A stretch of 64,000 nt of DNA from NCBI RefSeq assembly GCF_044197065.1, contig NZ_JBIQOI010000001.1, positions 62,001 to 126,000 of the forward strand, read 5' to 3'. The notes below the pieces were generated by a model. That model was not told the DNA's origin. It did not search any database and worked only from the letters and a program-made list of their open reading frames with translations. Position 1 is the first letter of the stretch. Each line of letters begins with the position of its first letter. Positions 44,479 through 53,022 of the stretch are shown in pieces. The translations under genes were made by a program, and so were the position numbers. This DNA is from Kluyvera ascorbata_C. Its GTDB lineage: Bacteria > Pseudomonadota > Gammaproteobacteria > Enterobacterales > Enterobacteriaceae.

Positions 44479-45357
44479 TTAGTCTACCAGTTGCAGCTGT
44501 TGCTGAGGCCGGTTGGTGACGTTCTCTACGCGAATATCCATCTGTGGGTACGGCAGGTCGATGTGATTGGTATCCATCGCTTCTTTGATATTTTCCAGCA
44601 GATCGTAATAGGTGTTCCAGTATTCGGCGTTACGTACCCATACGCGAACGTAGAAGTTCAGCGATGAAGCTCCCAGTTCACCCAGACGGACGGTCGTCCC
44701 CCGCTGTAGATCGATACGATTATCCTGCTCAATGATGCGCGTAATCACTTTTTTCACATCAGCGATACGGCTCTGATAGCCAACGCCAATGACCAGATCG
44801 ATACGGCGGAATGGATGGCGTGAGTAGTTGATGATGTTGTCGGCGATGATCTTACCGTTCGGAATAACCACTTCTTTACTGTCGCCGGTAAGCAACGTGG
44901 TGGAGAAAATATGGACCTTCTCAACGGTGCCGGTCATGGCGCCAATCTGTACCACTTCACCGGCACGGAAAGGACGCAGGGAGACCAGCATGACGCCGGC
45001 GGCAAAGTTTGACAGCGAACTTTGCAGCGCCAGGCCAACGGCGAGACCTGCGGCACCGATCACCGCAATGATGGATGAGGTTTCAATGCCCAGGCGACCC
45101 AGCGCGGCGACCACGGAAAAGGCGAGCGTGATGTAACGCACCAGCGCGGTAAAGAACTGGACAATGGTGATGTCAACCTTGCGCTTTAACAGCAGCTTCT
45201 CCAGACCACGGGAGAGCACGCGGGATATAAACTTACCGATAAATAATAGAATAATCGCGGCAACGATGTTCCAGCCAAACTGGATAACGGCATCACTATG
45301 CCCCGACATCCACTCCAGGCTGCTTTTTATTTTAGGAAATAAGGTAAAACCAGTCAT
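44479..45357 (-). CDS. Small-conductance mechanosensitive channel (MscS family)
   Basis: Protein of 292 residues from ATG 45357 (an AGGG site is 7 bases upstream; the in-frame TTG at 45363 is less likely). Three membrane segments are followed by the pore-lining TM3 (AVIGAAGLAVGLALQSSLSNFAAGVMLV) and the cytoplasmic cage (RPFRAGEVVQIGAMTGTVEKV, VVIPNGKIIADNIINYSR, PYPQMDIRVENV). It is the size of MscS but is a paralogue, since MscS itself lies elsewhere in enterobacteria. Likely role: release of solutes on osmotic downshift. The membrane is the inner membrane. Confidence 0.9.
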   Translation of the reverse strand: MTGFTLFPKIKSSLEWMSGHSDAVIQFGWNIVAAIILLFIGKFISRVLSRGLEKLLLKRKVDITIVQFFTALVRYITLAFSVVAALGRLGIETSSIIAVIGAAGLAVGLALQSSLSNFAAGVMLVSLRPFRAGEVVQIGAMTGTVEKVHIFSTTLLTGDSKEVVIPNGKIIADNIINYSRHPFRRIDLVIGVGYQSRIADVKKVITRIIEQDNRIDLQRGTTVRLGELGASSLNFYVRVWVRNAEYWNTYYDLLENIKEAMDTNHIDLPYPQMDIRVENVTNRPQQQLQLVD

Positions 45358-45728
45358 GCTCAAACCCTGTCGCGTTATAATGAATAGTGGCTAAATCAAT
45401 TAAATATCCAAAACATATATAAATTTTTTATGTATTTATAAATTGGATTGTTTTGGGATTATGTATTGGTGACTATTAGTGCGCTTACTGATTCTTTTTT
45501 ATGCGCTTTATCAGGGCTACAAAAAATCAGCGCGGCATGTTGCGACTGTAGAAAAAGAAAAGTTTGCGTAATTGTGCGGGAAGAAATTTTTTTACCAATA
45601 TCGGCGGATAAAGGTCAGCGTTTGATCAGAAAGAAGGGGTAACTAAATTCCTTACCGGATGGTTAAAAGTCGGGTTGTTAGCCATCCGGTAAGGAATCTC
45701 GGTGTAAAAAAATGGTGGATGCAGGGCG
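45358..45728. other. Non-coding region with a 16-base perfect inverted repeat
   Basis: About 370 bases without a credible gene. The MscS end is very AT-rich and should hold its promoter. At 45647-45662 and 45682-45697, ATTCCTTACCGGATGG and its perfect reverse complement flank a 19-base loop, which can extend with TTAA/TTAG pairing. The arm contains a CCGGATGG core like that of REP elements. It lies downstream of yfgG. Two short open frames that cross this region have no support. Confidence 0.6.
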
Positions 45729-45932
45729 TTAACGAACGTCTGTTTGTGCGGGAGGCGTCTTTTGCGACAGGCTGCTCTGCTGGGATTCTTTTTTGTCCTG
45801 GTGGTGATGCCACGCACCGATAGAGGAGTAGACGAAGCGTCCGAAGAAGAAGATAAAGCTGATAAGCAGTACGATTCGGGTCATTCGACCGTTAAATCGG
45901 TGTCGCTTGCGTAGGCTGGTAACCTGGCTCAC
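45729..45932 (-). CDS. yfgG: Small membrane protein YfgG
   Basis: Protein of 67 residues that starts GTG behind AGGA and reads SQVTSLRKRHRFNGRMTRIVLL, nearly the same as E. coli YfgG (63 residues). A basic N-terminus is followed by one membrane helix (MTRIVLLISFIFFFGRFVYSSIGAW) and a His/Gln-rich tail (HHHQDKKESQQSS). In E. coli the gene has been tied to nickel and cobalt stress survival; the His-rich tail fits metal contact. Divergent to yfgF. Confidence 0.9.
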   Translation of the reverse strand: MSQVTSLRKRHRFNGRMTRIVLLISFIFFFGRFVYSSIGAWHHHQDKKESQQSSLSQKTPPAQTDVR

Positions 45933-46284
45933 AAAGGGGTCCTTACGTTATACCCATAGACGGGCGATGGGTACATTAAGGCACAGAGAGGGGCAGGGGT
46001 CAATTGCGGTGAATGTAAAGAACCGTCAGATAAAACATTAATTAATGTTATATAAGATATTATTCGTATTCACAAGCTGGCGTTGATAATTGGCGATAGA
46101 CCTAAAAATAGAAAATTAATGTTTTGATGTGTGCTATTTGTTGACTCATATCAAACTTCATTCGTAACCGATAACTAAAATCTTCGCCTGACCCGCGTAA
46201 TAGCTTCTGTCGCGGCCTTTTTAAGCCAGGTTGGATGCCTGTCTGAAAATACCCAGCTGGATTTGGGGTATCCTTAGAGCATCT
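45933..46284. other. Divergent regulatory region yfgG/yfgF
   Basis: About 350 non-coding bases, AT-rich in the middle. Near yfgG, TACCCAT (45951-45957) and ATGGGTA (45967-45973) form a short perfect inverted repeat. Further on lies a candidate FNR box, listed separately. No RNA gene is recognised. Confidence 0.5.
46141..46154 (+). promoter_or_regulatory. Candidate FNR box upstream of yfgF
   Basis: TTGACTCATATCAA matches the FNR consensus TTGAT-N4-ATCAA at nine of ten fixed positions and lies about 130 bases before the yfgF start. FNR or another member of the CRP/FNR family could link yfgF to anaerobiosis. Confidence 0.5.
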
Positions 46285-48567
46285 ATGAATTTCTGTAAAT
46301 TATATAAGCAATATCGAGATGAATGGTGGGGACTCCCCCTGATATTGCCTCTTCTTGTGTTACCAATAATCAAAATTGCTAATACATATACCTATATTGG
46401 CGGTGGCAGGGCTTACCTTTATTACCTACCACTGCCTTTTATGCTTTGCATGATGTTGTTTTTTAGCTGGAAAGCACTGCCCGGGCTTATCACTGGCATT
46501 GGCTGCTACCTGACGAAAGATTTACATCTCGTTGAAAAACTGGGCATCACGCTACAGTTCCTCATTCCGACGATCGTGTCATGGGGAGGCTATCAGTTTT
46601 TTAACCAGCAGCGAAAGATGGTCTCGCACGGCGATACGCGGCTGATGGCATATAGGCTGTTCTGGCAAATGTTCGTCCCTGCGACCATTTTCCTGCTGTT
46701 GATCCAGTTTACTCTGTACCTGGGACTCTATCCGAGCCTGGGGGATACGGAGTGGACCTCGCCGCTGACCCAGCGTAATTTGATTAACTATCAGTCGCTG
46801 CTGATGGGTTATCTCACAGGGGTACCGCTGTGCTATTTACTGATTCGTTTAATCCGTAATCCTTACTATTTCCGCAGCTTCCTGTCGCAGGTGCGGCGTG
46901 ACTTCGACCCTAAGGTGACAGGGCCGGAGATGCTGGTCTGGACAGTGATAGTAGCCGGTATCTTTTCGATGCTGATGTCCCCGCTGACGAAAGCCAGCTC
47001 TATTTTTAGTACGAATTACACGATCTCGTTGCTGTTGCCGATTATGCTCTGGGGCGCAATGCGTTTTGGCTACCGCTTTATCTCGGTTGTCTGGACGGTG
47101 ATGCTGATTGTGGCCATCCACTATCACTATCACTATGTTCCCCGAAGCGCGGGCTACAGCGTGCAGATGGCGATTACGTCATCCAGCTTTCTCATTTTCT
47201 CGTTCATTATTGCGTACATGGCGATGCTCTCCAGCCGCCAGCGGGCGATTCATGAGCGCGTACGCCGTATAGCGTTTATCGACCCGGTCGTCAGCTTGCC
47301 CAATATGCGCGCCCTGAGCCGCGCGATTAACCATACTCCCTGGTCGGTGCTCTGTTTTTTGCGGATGCCGGACCTCGAAGTACTGACGCGCCACTACGGC
47401 ATTATGCTGCGTATAAACTACAAGCAGAATCTGGCGAAACATATCAGCGACGTACTTCGCCCTGGTGAGGACGTGTACCAGCTCACCGGCAGCGATTTAG
47501 CGGTGTTGTTGCATACCGAATCCTATAAAGATCGCCTTGACGATCTGTACGCCCATATACATCAATTTCGCTATAGCTGGAATGGGATGCCGCTACAGCC
47601 GCAGGTTGGGGTCAGCTACTGCTATATTCATTCGCCGATCGCTCATCTCTCTTTAATGTTGGGCGAGCTCAATACGGTCGCAGAGCTCTCTCTGGTCACT
47701 AACCGGCCGGAAAACCTGCAACGCCGTGGCGCGCAGTATCTGCAGCAGGAATTGAAAGATAAGATTGCGATGATGGTAAGGGTGCAGCAGGCGCTGGAGA
47801 ACAATGGTTTCCGCCTGATGGCGCAGCCTATTGTCGGCGTACGCGGCGATGACTATCACGAAGTGCTGCTGCGTATGTTGGGCGACGACGGCGAACTGAT
47901 TTCGCCGCTGCTGTTCTTACCTGTTGCCTATGAGTTTGGCATGGCGTCGCGTATCGATCTCTGGGTGCTGGAAAATACGCTGCGCTTTATGGCGAGTCGT
48001 CGAAAGAGCAATCCGGGTATGCGTTTAGCGTTGAACCTTTCCCCCTCAACGGCGAGCGGGACTGGTTTTTCTCAGCAGGTTAAGGACCTACTGGCAGAGT
48101 ACAGTATTGAGGCCTGGCAGTTGGTCTTTGAAATTACCGAAAGTCATTCTTTGGTTAACGCCGAGCAGGCGCGGCGAACGCTGCATGAACTTCAGGATCT
48201 GGGCTGTCGGGTGGCGATTGACGACTTTGGTACTGGCTATGCCAGCTATGCGCGTCTCAAACATATCAGCGCTGATATTCTGAAAATCGACGGCAGCTTT
48301 ATCCGTAATATTGCGACCAGCAGCCTGGATTACCAGATTGTCGCGTCTATCTGCCACTTGGCGCGCATGAAGAAAATGCGGGTAGTGGCGGAATACGTCG
48401 AGAACGAAGAGATTCGCATGGCGGCGATTGCGCTGGGGATTGATTATCTGCAGGGGTACGGTATTGGCAAGCCAGCTCCCCTGGAGGAGCTGGCGGTAGC
48501 AGAAATAGCGGCGTGTGAATCAGGCAGCGACGACTTCGTCGGGCGCCCGCTCCTCAGTGATTTTTAA
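46285..48567 (+). CDS. yfgF: Cyclic-di-GMP phosphodiesterase YfgF
   Basis: Membrane protein of 760 residues. The N-terminal half has about eight to ten membrane segments (MASE1-like sensor), then a degenerate GGDEF domain (about 345-490, no GGDEF motif) and a C-terminal EAL domain with EVLLR, DDFGTGYASYARL and KIDGSFIRNI. It should hydrolyse c-di-GMP. ATG 46285 aligns its YRDEWWGLPL with the E. coli N-terminus and gives 760 residues (E. coli 747); the upstream in-frame start at 46231 would add 18 residues. Its 3' end overlaps ppx on the other strand by 48 bases. Confidence 0.93.
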   Translation: MNFCKLYKQYRDEWWGLPLILPLLVLPIIKIANTYTYIGGGRAYLYYLPLPFMLCMMLFFSWKALPGLITGIGCYLTKDLHLVEKLGITLQFLIPTIVSWGGYQFFNQQRKMVSHGDTRLMAYRLFWQMFVPATIFLLLIQFTLYLGLYPSLGDTEWTSPLTQRNLINYQSLLMGYLTGVPLCYLLIRLIRNPYYFRSFLSQVRRDFDPKVTGPEMLVWTVIVAGIFSMLMSPLTKASSIFSTNYTISLLLPIMLWGAMRFGYRFISVVWTVMLIVAIHYHYHYVPRSAGYSVQMAITSSSFLIFSFIIAYMAMLSSRQRAIHERVRRIAFIDPVVSLPNMRALSRAINHTPWSVLCFLRMPDLEVLTRHYGIMLRINYKQNLAKHISDVLRPGEDVYQLTGSDLAVLLHTESYKDRLDDLYAHIHQFRYSWNGMPLQPQVGVSYCYIHSPIAHLSLMLGELNTVAELSLVTNRPENLQRRGAQYLQQELKDKIAMMVRVQQALENNGFRLMAQPIVGVRGDDYHEVLLRMLGDDGELISPLLFLPVAYEFGMASRIDLWVLENTLRFMASRRKSNPGMRLALNLSPSTASGTGFSQQVKDLLAEYSIEAWQLVFEITESHSLVNAEQARRTLHELQDLGCRVAIDDFGTGYASYARLKHISADILKIDGSFIRNIATSSLDYQIVASICHLARMKKMRVVAEYVENEEIRMAAIALGIDYLQGYGIGKPAPLEELAVAEIAACESGSDDFVGRPLLSDF

Positions 48568-50067
48568 CAGCCAGCCTGTGACGCTTTCCCAATACTGCTG
48601 CTCTTTTTCCAAATCGAGCAGCACCAGCGCGTTCTGGGTAAACCAGTCGTGCGGGAAGCAGAGCGTCCAGTGGTTCGCTTCAGTCGTCAACTTCAGCGTC
48701 GGTGGCGTTGTCGTCGCTTGGCGCTGATTATTCAGCAGCACGCCAAGGCGCAGTAGCTGAATCATCGGCAGGAACTGTTTCTTTTTGAACAACGTAAAGC
48801 GCGGCAGCTCGTCGAGCTTAATCGCCTTACGATGGAAACGAACCAGCGTCGACATCAGGTACTGCTGCTCCTGGTTGAAGCCCGGCAGATCGCTGTTTTG
48901 CAGAATATAGGCGGAGTGGCGATGCATACCGCTGTGGTTAATATTCAGCCCCACTTCATGCAGCATTGAAGCCCATTTCAGCAGTGCGGTCAGCTGTGGA
49001 TTACCCAGTTTAGGGTTCTGCTCCAGCCACTGATCGTACATTTGCATGGTGGTTTCCAGTACGCGCTGCGCCTGTTCACGGTCGATGTTGTACTGATTTG
49101 CCAGGCTTTGCGCGGTGCGACTGCGCACATCCTGATGACGGAAGCGGCCTTCCATTTCATACAGCACGCCTTCACGCAGCGCGCCGTCGGAAAGACGAAG
49201 CTCTTTAATCGCCAGCGAATCAAACACGCCACAGAGGATTGCCAGCCCTGGCACGAACACGCCTTTACGTTCTTCCGACAGGCCCGGCAGGCTCAGGCTA
49301 TTGAAGTTTTTATACTTCAGCACCTCTTCAACCAGCATTTCGAGTCGTTCTGGGGTGATAAACCCGTCCTTCTCGCCCATCTCGACCAGCACTTCATGCG
49401 CCGCTTTAATGGTGCCCGATGCGCCCATGGCAAAATTCCAGCCCTGAATACGGTACTGCCATGCCAGCGTCTCCAGCTTCTGCACCGCCGCCAGGCGCGC
49501 ACGCTGGAAGTTTTCACGGTTGATGGTACCGGCGAGGAAGAACTGTTGTGCAAAACTCACGCAGCCCATACGACGGCTTTCAACCAGCCGAGGTTCAAAG
49601 TCCTCACCAATTACCAGCTCCGTAGAGCCGCCGCCGATATCGATAACCAGCTTGCGGCCTTTTTCTGGCTGGGTGTGCTCTACGCCCATAAAAATCAGAC
49701 GGGCTTCTTCGTTCCCCGAGATGATTTCAATGGGGTAAGGGATCACCTTTTCCGCGCGTGTCAGAAACTCGGTGGCGTTCGCCGCCTGACGCAGGGTGTG
49801 CGTACCCACGATGCAGACGCTGGAAGGGGAGAACCCCTGTAGGCGTTCAGCAAACAGTGACAGGCAGCTCAGCCCGCGTTCAATCGCCTCTTCGCTCAGC
49901 ATGTTGTTTTCATCCAGCCCATCGGCCAGATGAACGCGTTGCTTCAGACGGCCAATAATCTGCATCGCGCCGTCGACAACGCGCGCGATAACCATATGAA
50001 AACTGTTCGAACCGAGATCAACCGCCGCAAACTCCTGCGGCCGGGGTGCTTTGCTTTTTATTGGCAT
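48520..50067 (-). CDS. ppx: Exopolyphosphatase
   Basis: Processive enzyme of 515 residues that removes terminal phosphate from polyphosphate, and also degrades pppGpp. It has the sugar-kinase/Hsp70-type ATPase fold (FAAVDLGSNSFHMVIARV, VIDIGGGSTELVIGED, GASGTIKAAHEVL) and a C-terminal HD-like helical domain (ASMLHEVGLNINHSGMHRHSAYIL). It lies 3 bases downstream of ppk in one operon. Its last 48 bases overlap the end of yfgF. Confidence 0.97.
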   Translation of the reverse strand: MPIKSKAPRPQEFAAVDLGSNSFHMVIARVVDGAMQIIGRLKQRVHLADGLDENNMLSEEAIERGLSCLSLFAERLQGFSPSSVCIVGTHTLRQAANATEFLTRAEKVIPYPIEIISGNEEARLIFMGVEHTQPEKGRKLVIDIGGGSTELVIGEDFEPRLVESRRMGCVSFAQQFFLAGTINRENFQRARLAAVQKLETLAWQYRIQGWNFAMGASGTIKAAHEVLVEMGEKDGFITPERLEMLVEEVLKYKNFNSLSLPGLSEERKGVFVPGLAILCGVFDSLAIKELRLSDGALREGVLYEMEGRFRHQDVRSRTAQSLANQYNIDREQAQRVLETTMQMYDQWLEQNPKLGNPQLTALLKWASMLHEVGLNINHSGMHRHSAYILQNSDLPGFNQEQQYLMSTLVRFHRKAIKLDELPRFTLFKKKQFLPMIQLLRLGVLLNNQRQATTTPPTLKLTTEANHWTLCFPHDWFTQNALVLLDLEKEQQYWESVTGWLLKITEERAPDEVVAA

Positions 50068-50070
50068 AGG

Positions 50071-52131
50071 TTAGTCAGGTTGTTCAAGTAATTTGAGGTA
50101 ATCGTAAATCGCCTGCTGCGCGCGGACCTTGCGTCGGTTACCGCGTGGCACATAGCGATTACTCAGTTCTTTATCAATAAAGCGGGCCTTCACCGTATCA
50201 CTGAACAGAATATCGATAATATCGAGGATCCGCTGTTTGAGACGCGGGTCGAGCAGCGGTGTGGCTACTTCGATACGGTAGTCGATATTGCGGGTCATCC
50301 AGTCAGCGGAGGAGAGATAAACGCGTTTATCGCCGCCGTTCTCAAAAATATAGATGCGATCGTGCTCAAGGAAACGATCAACGATACTAATTACGCGAAT
50401 ATTATCGCTGATCCCTTCTAATTCTGGAATCAAAGAACACATACCGCGGATCAGCAGATTAACCTGCACACCAGAACTGGAGGCTGCATACAGGCGATCG
50501 ACCAGCCCTTTATCGACCAGGTTGTTCAGCTTCAGGGTGATCCCCGCGGCTTGGCCGTTCTGCGCATTGGCAATTTCACGGTCGATCATCTCATAAAGCA
50601 GACGACGCGAGTTCTGCGGCGATACCAGCAGATAGTCGAAGGTGACCGGGCGGTACGGGTTCTCAATAAAGTTGAACACCCGACGCACTTCGTTGGTGAT
50701 ACGGGCATCGGCGGTGATTAACGAGTAGTCGGTGTAGATTCGCGCCGTTTTCTCGTTAAAGTTGCCGGTACCAATATGCGCGTAACGCACCACGTCATCG
50801 CCCTCTTTACGGGAGATAAGGAACAGCTTGGCGTGAATTTTCAGCCCCGGCGCGGAGAAGATAACGTGAACGCCCGCTTCGGTCAGGCGTTTCGCCCAAT
50901 GGATGTTGGCTTCTTCATCAAAGCGCGCCTGCAGCTCCACGACCACGGTAACTTTTTTACCGTTGTGGGCGGCATGGATCATCGCATCAATAATGCGTGA
51001 GTCTTTCGCCACGCGGTAGATGTTGATCTTAATGGCCAGCACGTTCGGGTCAAACGAGGCCTGACGCAGCAGCTCGAGCACGTGCTCAAAGGTGTGATAC
51101 GGGTAGTAGAGCAGCACATCGCGTTCGCGAATGGCATCAAAGCCATTGCGGAACTTATCAAACCAGATGTGGCGCAGGCGCGGCATCGGTTTGTTGACCA
51201 GGTTGGCTTTGCCGACGTTCGGGAAGCCAATGAAGTCTTTAAAGTTATGGTAGCGACCGCCCGGCACGATGGAATCGTAGCGGGAAATGGTCAGCTTTTT
51301 ACGCAGCATTTCTACCATGGCATCTGGCATATCGCGCTGATACACAAAGCGTACCGGCTCAGCGGTGAGACGCTGCTTCAGGCTTGAGGACATCAGCTCC
51401 ATCAGGCTCGACTCCATCTCGTGTACCAGATCGTACTCGGCGTCACGGGTCATTTTCATGGAGTAGGCGTTGAGGGCATCGTAGTCGAAGAAGCCTTTGA
51501 AGATATCATCCAGACAGTAACGCAGGATGTTATCGAGCAGGATCATCGGCTTACGGCGGCGCGGCGTTTCAGGTGGCAGGTTAACGAAGCGCGGCACTTT
51601 ATCTGACGGGATCTCCAGCAGCGCGTAGTTGATCTCATCGCCGCGGATTATCTCAACGGCCAGGTAGGTGTAATCGTCTTTCAGGAACTGGACCAGGTCG
51701 GTCTCCCGGTTCAGCAGAATCGGGGTGATATGCTGGCGCAGATGCTGTTTAAAGTAGTGGCGAAGCCAACCCTGTTGGTTCACGGAAAGCTGGCGTTCGT
51801 TAATCAGGAAGATTTGGTTGCGCGCCATCTCCAGCAGGAGTTCGTTGTACAGGCCATCAAACTCTTGATCGGCTTTCAGCACCCGCGCCTGAATACGGCT
51901 CAGCAGGTGACGGGAATGCGTGGTTACGCCCTGTTCTTCACTAATGATGATGCGGCGCTTCAGCTCTGCAAAGCGGACCTTATAGAATTCGTCGAGGTTG
52001 TTGGAGTAAATCCCCAGAAAACGCATGCGTTCAATCAGCGGGTTACTTTTGTCTGCCGCTTCCTGGAGGACGCGCTCGTTGAATGACAACCAGCTCAGTT
52101 CTTTTTCGATGTACAGTTTTTCCTGACCCAT
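50071..52131 (-). CDS. ppk: Polyphosphate kinase 1
   Basis: Membrane-associated enzyme of 686 residues that builds polyphosphate from ATP, first forming a phospho-histidine. The phospholipase-D-like C-terminal domains contain the catalytic histidine in YAHIGTGNFNEKTAR and the second HxK region LKIHAKLFLI. The N-terminal ELSWLSFNERVL opens the family. First gene of the ppk-ppx operon. Confidence 0.98.
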   Translation of the reverse strand: MGQEKLYIEKELSWLSFNERVLQEAADKSNPLIERMRFLGIYSNNLDEFYKVRFAELKRRIIISEEQGVTTHSRHLLSRIQARVLKADQEFDGLYNELLLEMARNQIFLINERQLSVNQQGWLRHYFKQHLRQHITPILLNRETDLVQFLKDDYTYLAVEIIRGDEINYALLEIPSDKVPRFVNLPPETPRRRKPMILLDNILRYCLDDIFKGFFDYDALNAYSMKMTRDAEYDLVHEMESSLMELMSSSLKQRLTAEPVRFVYQRDMPDAMVEMLRKKLTISRYDSIVPGGRYHNFKDFIGFPNVGKANLVNKPMPRLRHIWFDKFRNGFDAIRERDVLLYYPYHTFEHVLELLRQASFDPNVLAIKINIYRVAKDSRIIDAMIHAAHNGKKVTVVVELQARFDEEANIHWAKRLTEAGVHVIFSAPGLKIHAKLFLISRKEGDDVVRYAHIGTGNFNEKTARIYTDYSLITADARITNEVRRVFNFIENPYRPVTFDYLLVSPQNSRRLLYEMIDREIANAQNGQAAGITLKLNNLVDKGLVDRLYAASSSGVQVNLLIRGMCSLIPELEGISDNIRVISIVDRFLEHDRIYIFENGGDKRVYLSSADWMTRNIDYRIEVATPLLDPRLKQRILDIIDILFSDTVKARFIDKELSNRYVPRGNRRKVRAQQAIYDYLKLLEQPD

Positions 52132-52215
52132 TACTACTTACACTCCGGTTTGTTCACGGGACGCGGCAAAGTCGTCTCACTGTTTATATTGCTAGCTTTG
52201 CCGGGCTATGTCCAA

Positions 52216-52237
52216 CTGTGTCATCTAAGTATGACAG
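52216..52237 (-). promoter_or_regulatory. Imperfect palindrome in the ppk promoter region, weak Pho-box candidate
   Basis: On the minus strand CTGTCAT is followed after 6 bases by ATGACACAG. The first half matches a Pho-box half-site (CTGTCAT) but the second half is inverted rather than direct, so PhoB binding is doubtful. A pho box has been described upstream of ppk in Klebsiella aerogenes, which makes the region worth noting. Confidence 0.25.
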
Positions 52238-52256
52238 TTATCCTGATTTGCATAAA

Positions 52257-52281
52257 AAAGAGGGCCATAAAGGCCCTCTTT
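52257..52281 (-). terminator. Terminator of purMN
   Basis: AAAGAGGGCC (52257-52266) pairs with GGCCCTCTTT (52272-52281). The T-tract (TTTTTTATG) follows on the minus strand, so it ends transcription coming from purMN, before ppk. Confidence 0.75.
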
Positions 52282-52293
52282 GGTTATTCATGT

Positions 52294-52372
52294 CGGCCGG
52301 ATAAGACGTTTACACCGCCATCCGGTAATGTGCTCGCGGCGTGCCTGATGGCGCTACGCTTATCAGGCCTAC
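52294..52372. repeat. REP pair downstream of purN
   Basis: GGCCGGATAAGACG ... CCATCCGGT (52294-52325) and TGCCTGATGGCGC ... TCAGGCCTAC (52342-52372), two REP palindromes in opposite orientation between the purN stop and the purMN terminator. Confidence 0.85.
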
Positions 52373-52383
52373 AGCGGCATAAT

Positions 52384-53022
52384 TTATTCTGCGGCATGGC
52401 CTTCCGGCGGCAGCTTCACGTCATCAAGCCAGGCGTGATTATCCTGCATCTTCAGGCGACCGTTAAGGAACCAGCCCACCACCAGAGGATAGATAGCGTG
52501 CTCCTGCGCCTGAACGCGAGAGGTGATTTCCTCTTCATCATCGCCGTCAAAAACCGGTACCTTGGCCTGCAAAATAACCGGTCCGCCGTCCAGCTCTTCG
52601 GTGACAAAGTGCACCGAGGTGCCGTGTTCTGTATCGCCGTTATCGAGCGCCTGGCGGTGGGTATTGAGCCCAGGGTATTTTGGCAGCAGGGAAGGGTGGA
52701 TGTTGAGCAGCTTGCCCTGATAGTGCTGAACGAACTCAGCGCTCAGAATGCGCATATAGCCCGCCAGCACCACGACATCGGGCGCATAGGCGTCAATTTC
52801 ATGCATCAGCTCGCGGTCAAAGGCCTCGCGGCTGGCAAACTGACTTGCCGCCAGTGCGTGCTGGGGTATGCCCGCCTCGCGCGCCCGCTCAAGGCCGAAC
52901 GCATCGGCCTTGTTGCTGAATACCGCTCGAATGGTGCCAGGAATCCTTTTCTGCTCACAGGCGTCAATAATTGCCTGTAAGTTGCTGCCGCTGCCGGAAA
53001 TCAGCACCACGATATTTTTCAT
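52384..53022 (-). CDS. purN: Phosphoribosylglycinamide formyltransferase 1
   Basis: Enzyme of 212 residues that transfers the formyl group of 10-formyl-THF to GAR in purine synthesis. The N-terminal VVLISGSGSNLQAIID and the catalytic region LNIHPSLLPKYPGLNTHRQA (His in NIHPS), with Asp in VHFVTEELDGG, can be read. It starts directly after purM ends (adjacent bases), so translational coupling is likely. Confidence 0.97.
   Translation of the reverse strand: MKNIVVLISGSGSNLQAIIDACEQKRIPGTIRAVFSNKADAFGLERAREAGIPQHALAASQFASREAFDRELMHEIDAYAPDVVVLAGYMRILSAEFVQHYQGKLLNIHPSLLPKYPGLNTHRQALDNGDTEHGTSVHFVTEELDGGPVILQAKVPVFDGDDEEEITSRVQAQEHAIYPLVVGWFLNGRLKMQDNHAWLDDVKLPPEGHAAE

Noticed and set aside
45448..45817. 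Short open frames between the MscS gene and yfgG
   Set aside because: They cross a perfect inverted repeat, lack ribosome-binding sites and match no known small protein.
52216..52237. Functional Pho box for ppk
   Set aside because: Only one half fits the direct-repeat consensus; listed as a weak site but not claimed as a PhoB target.
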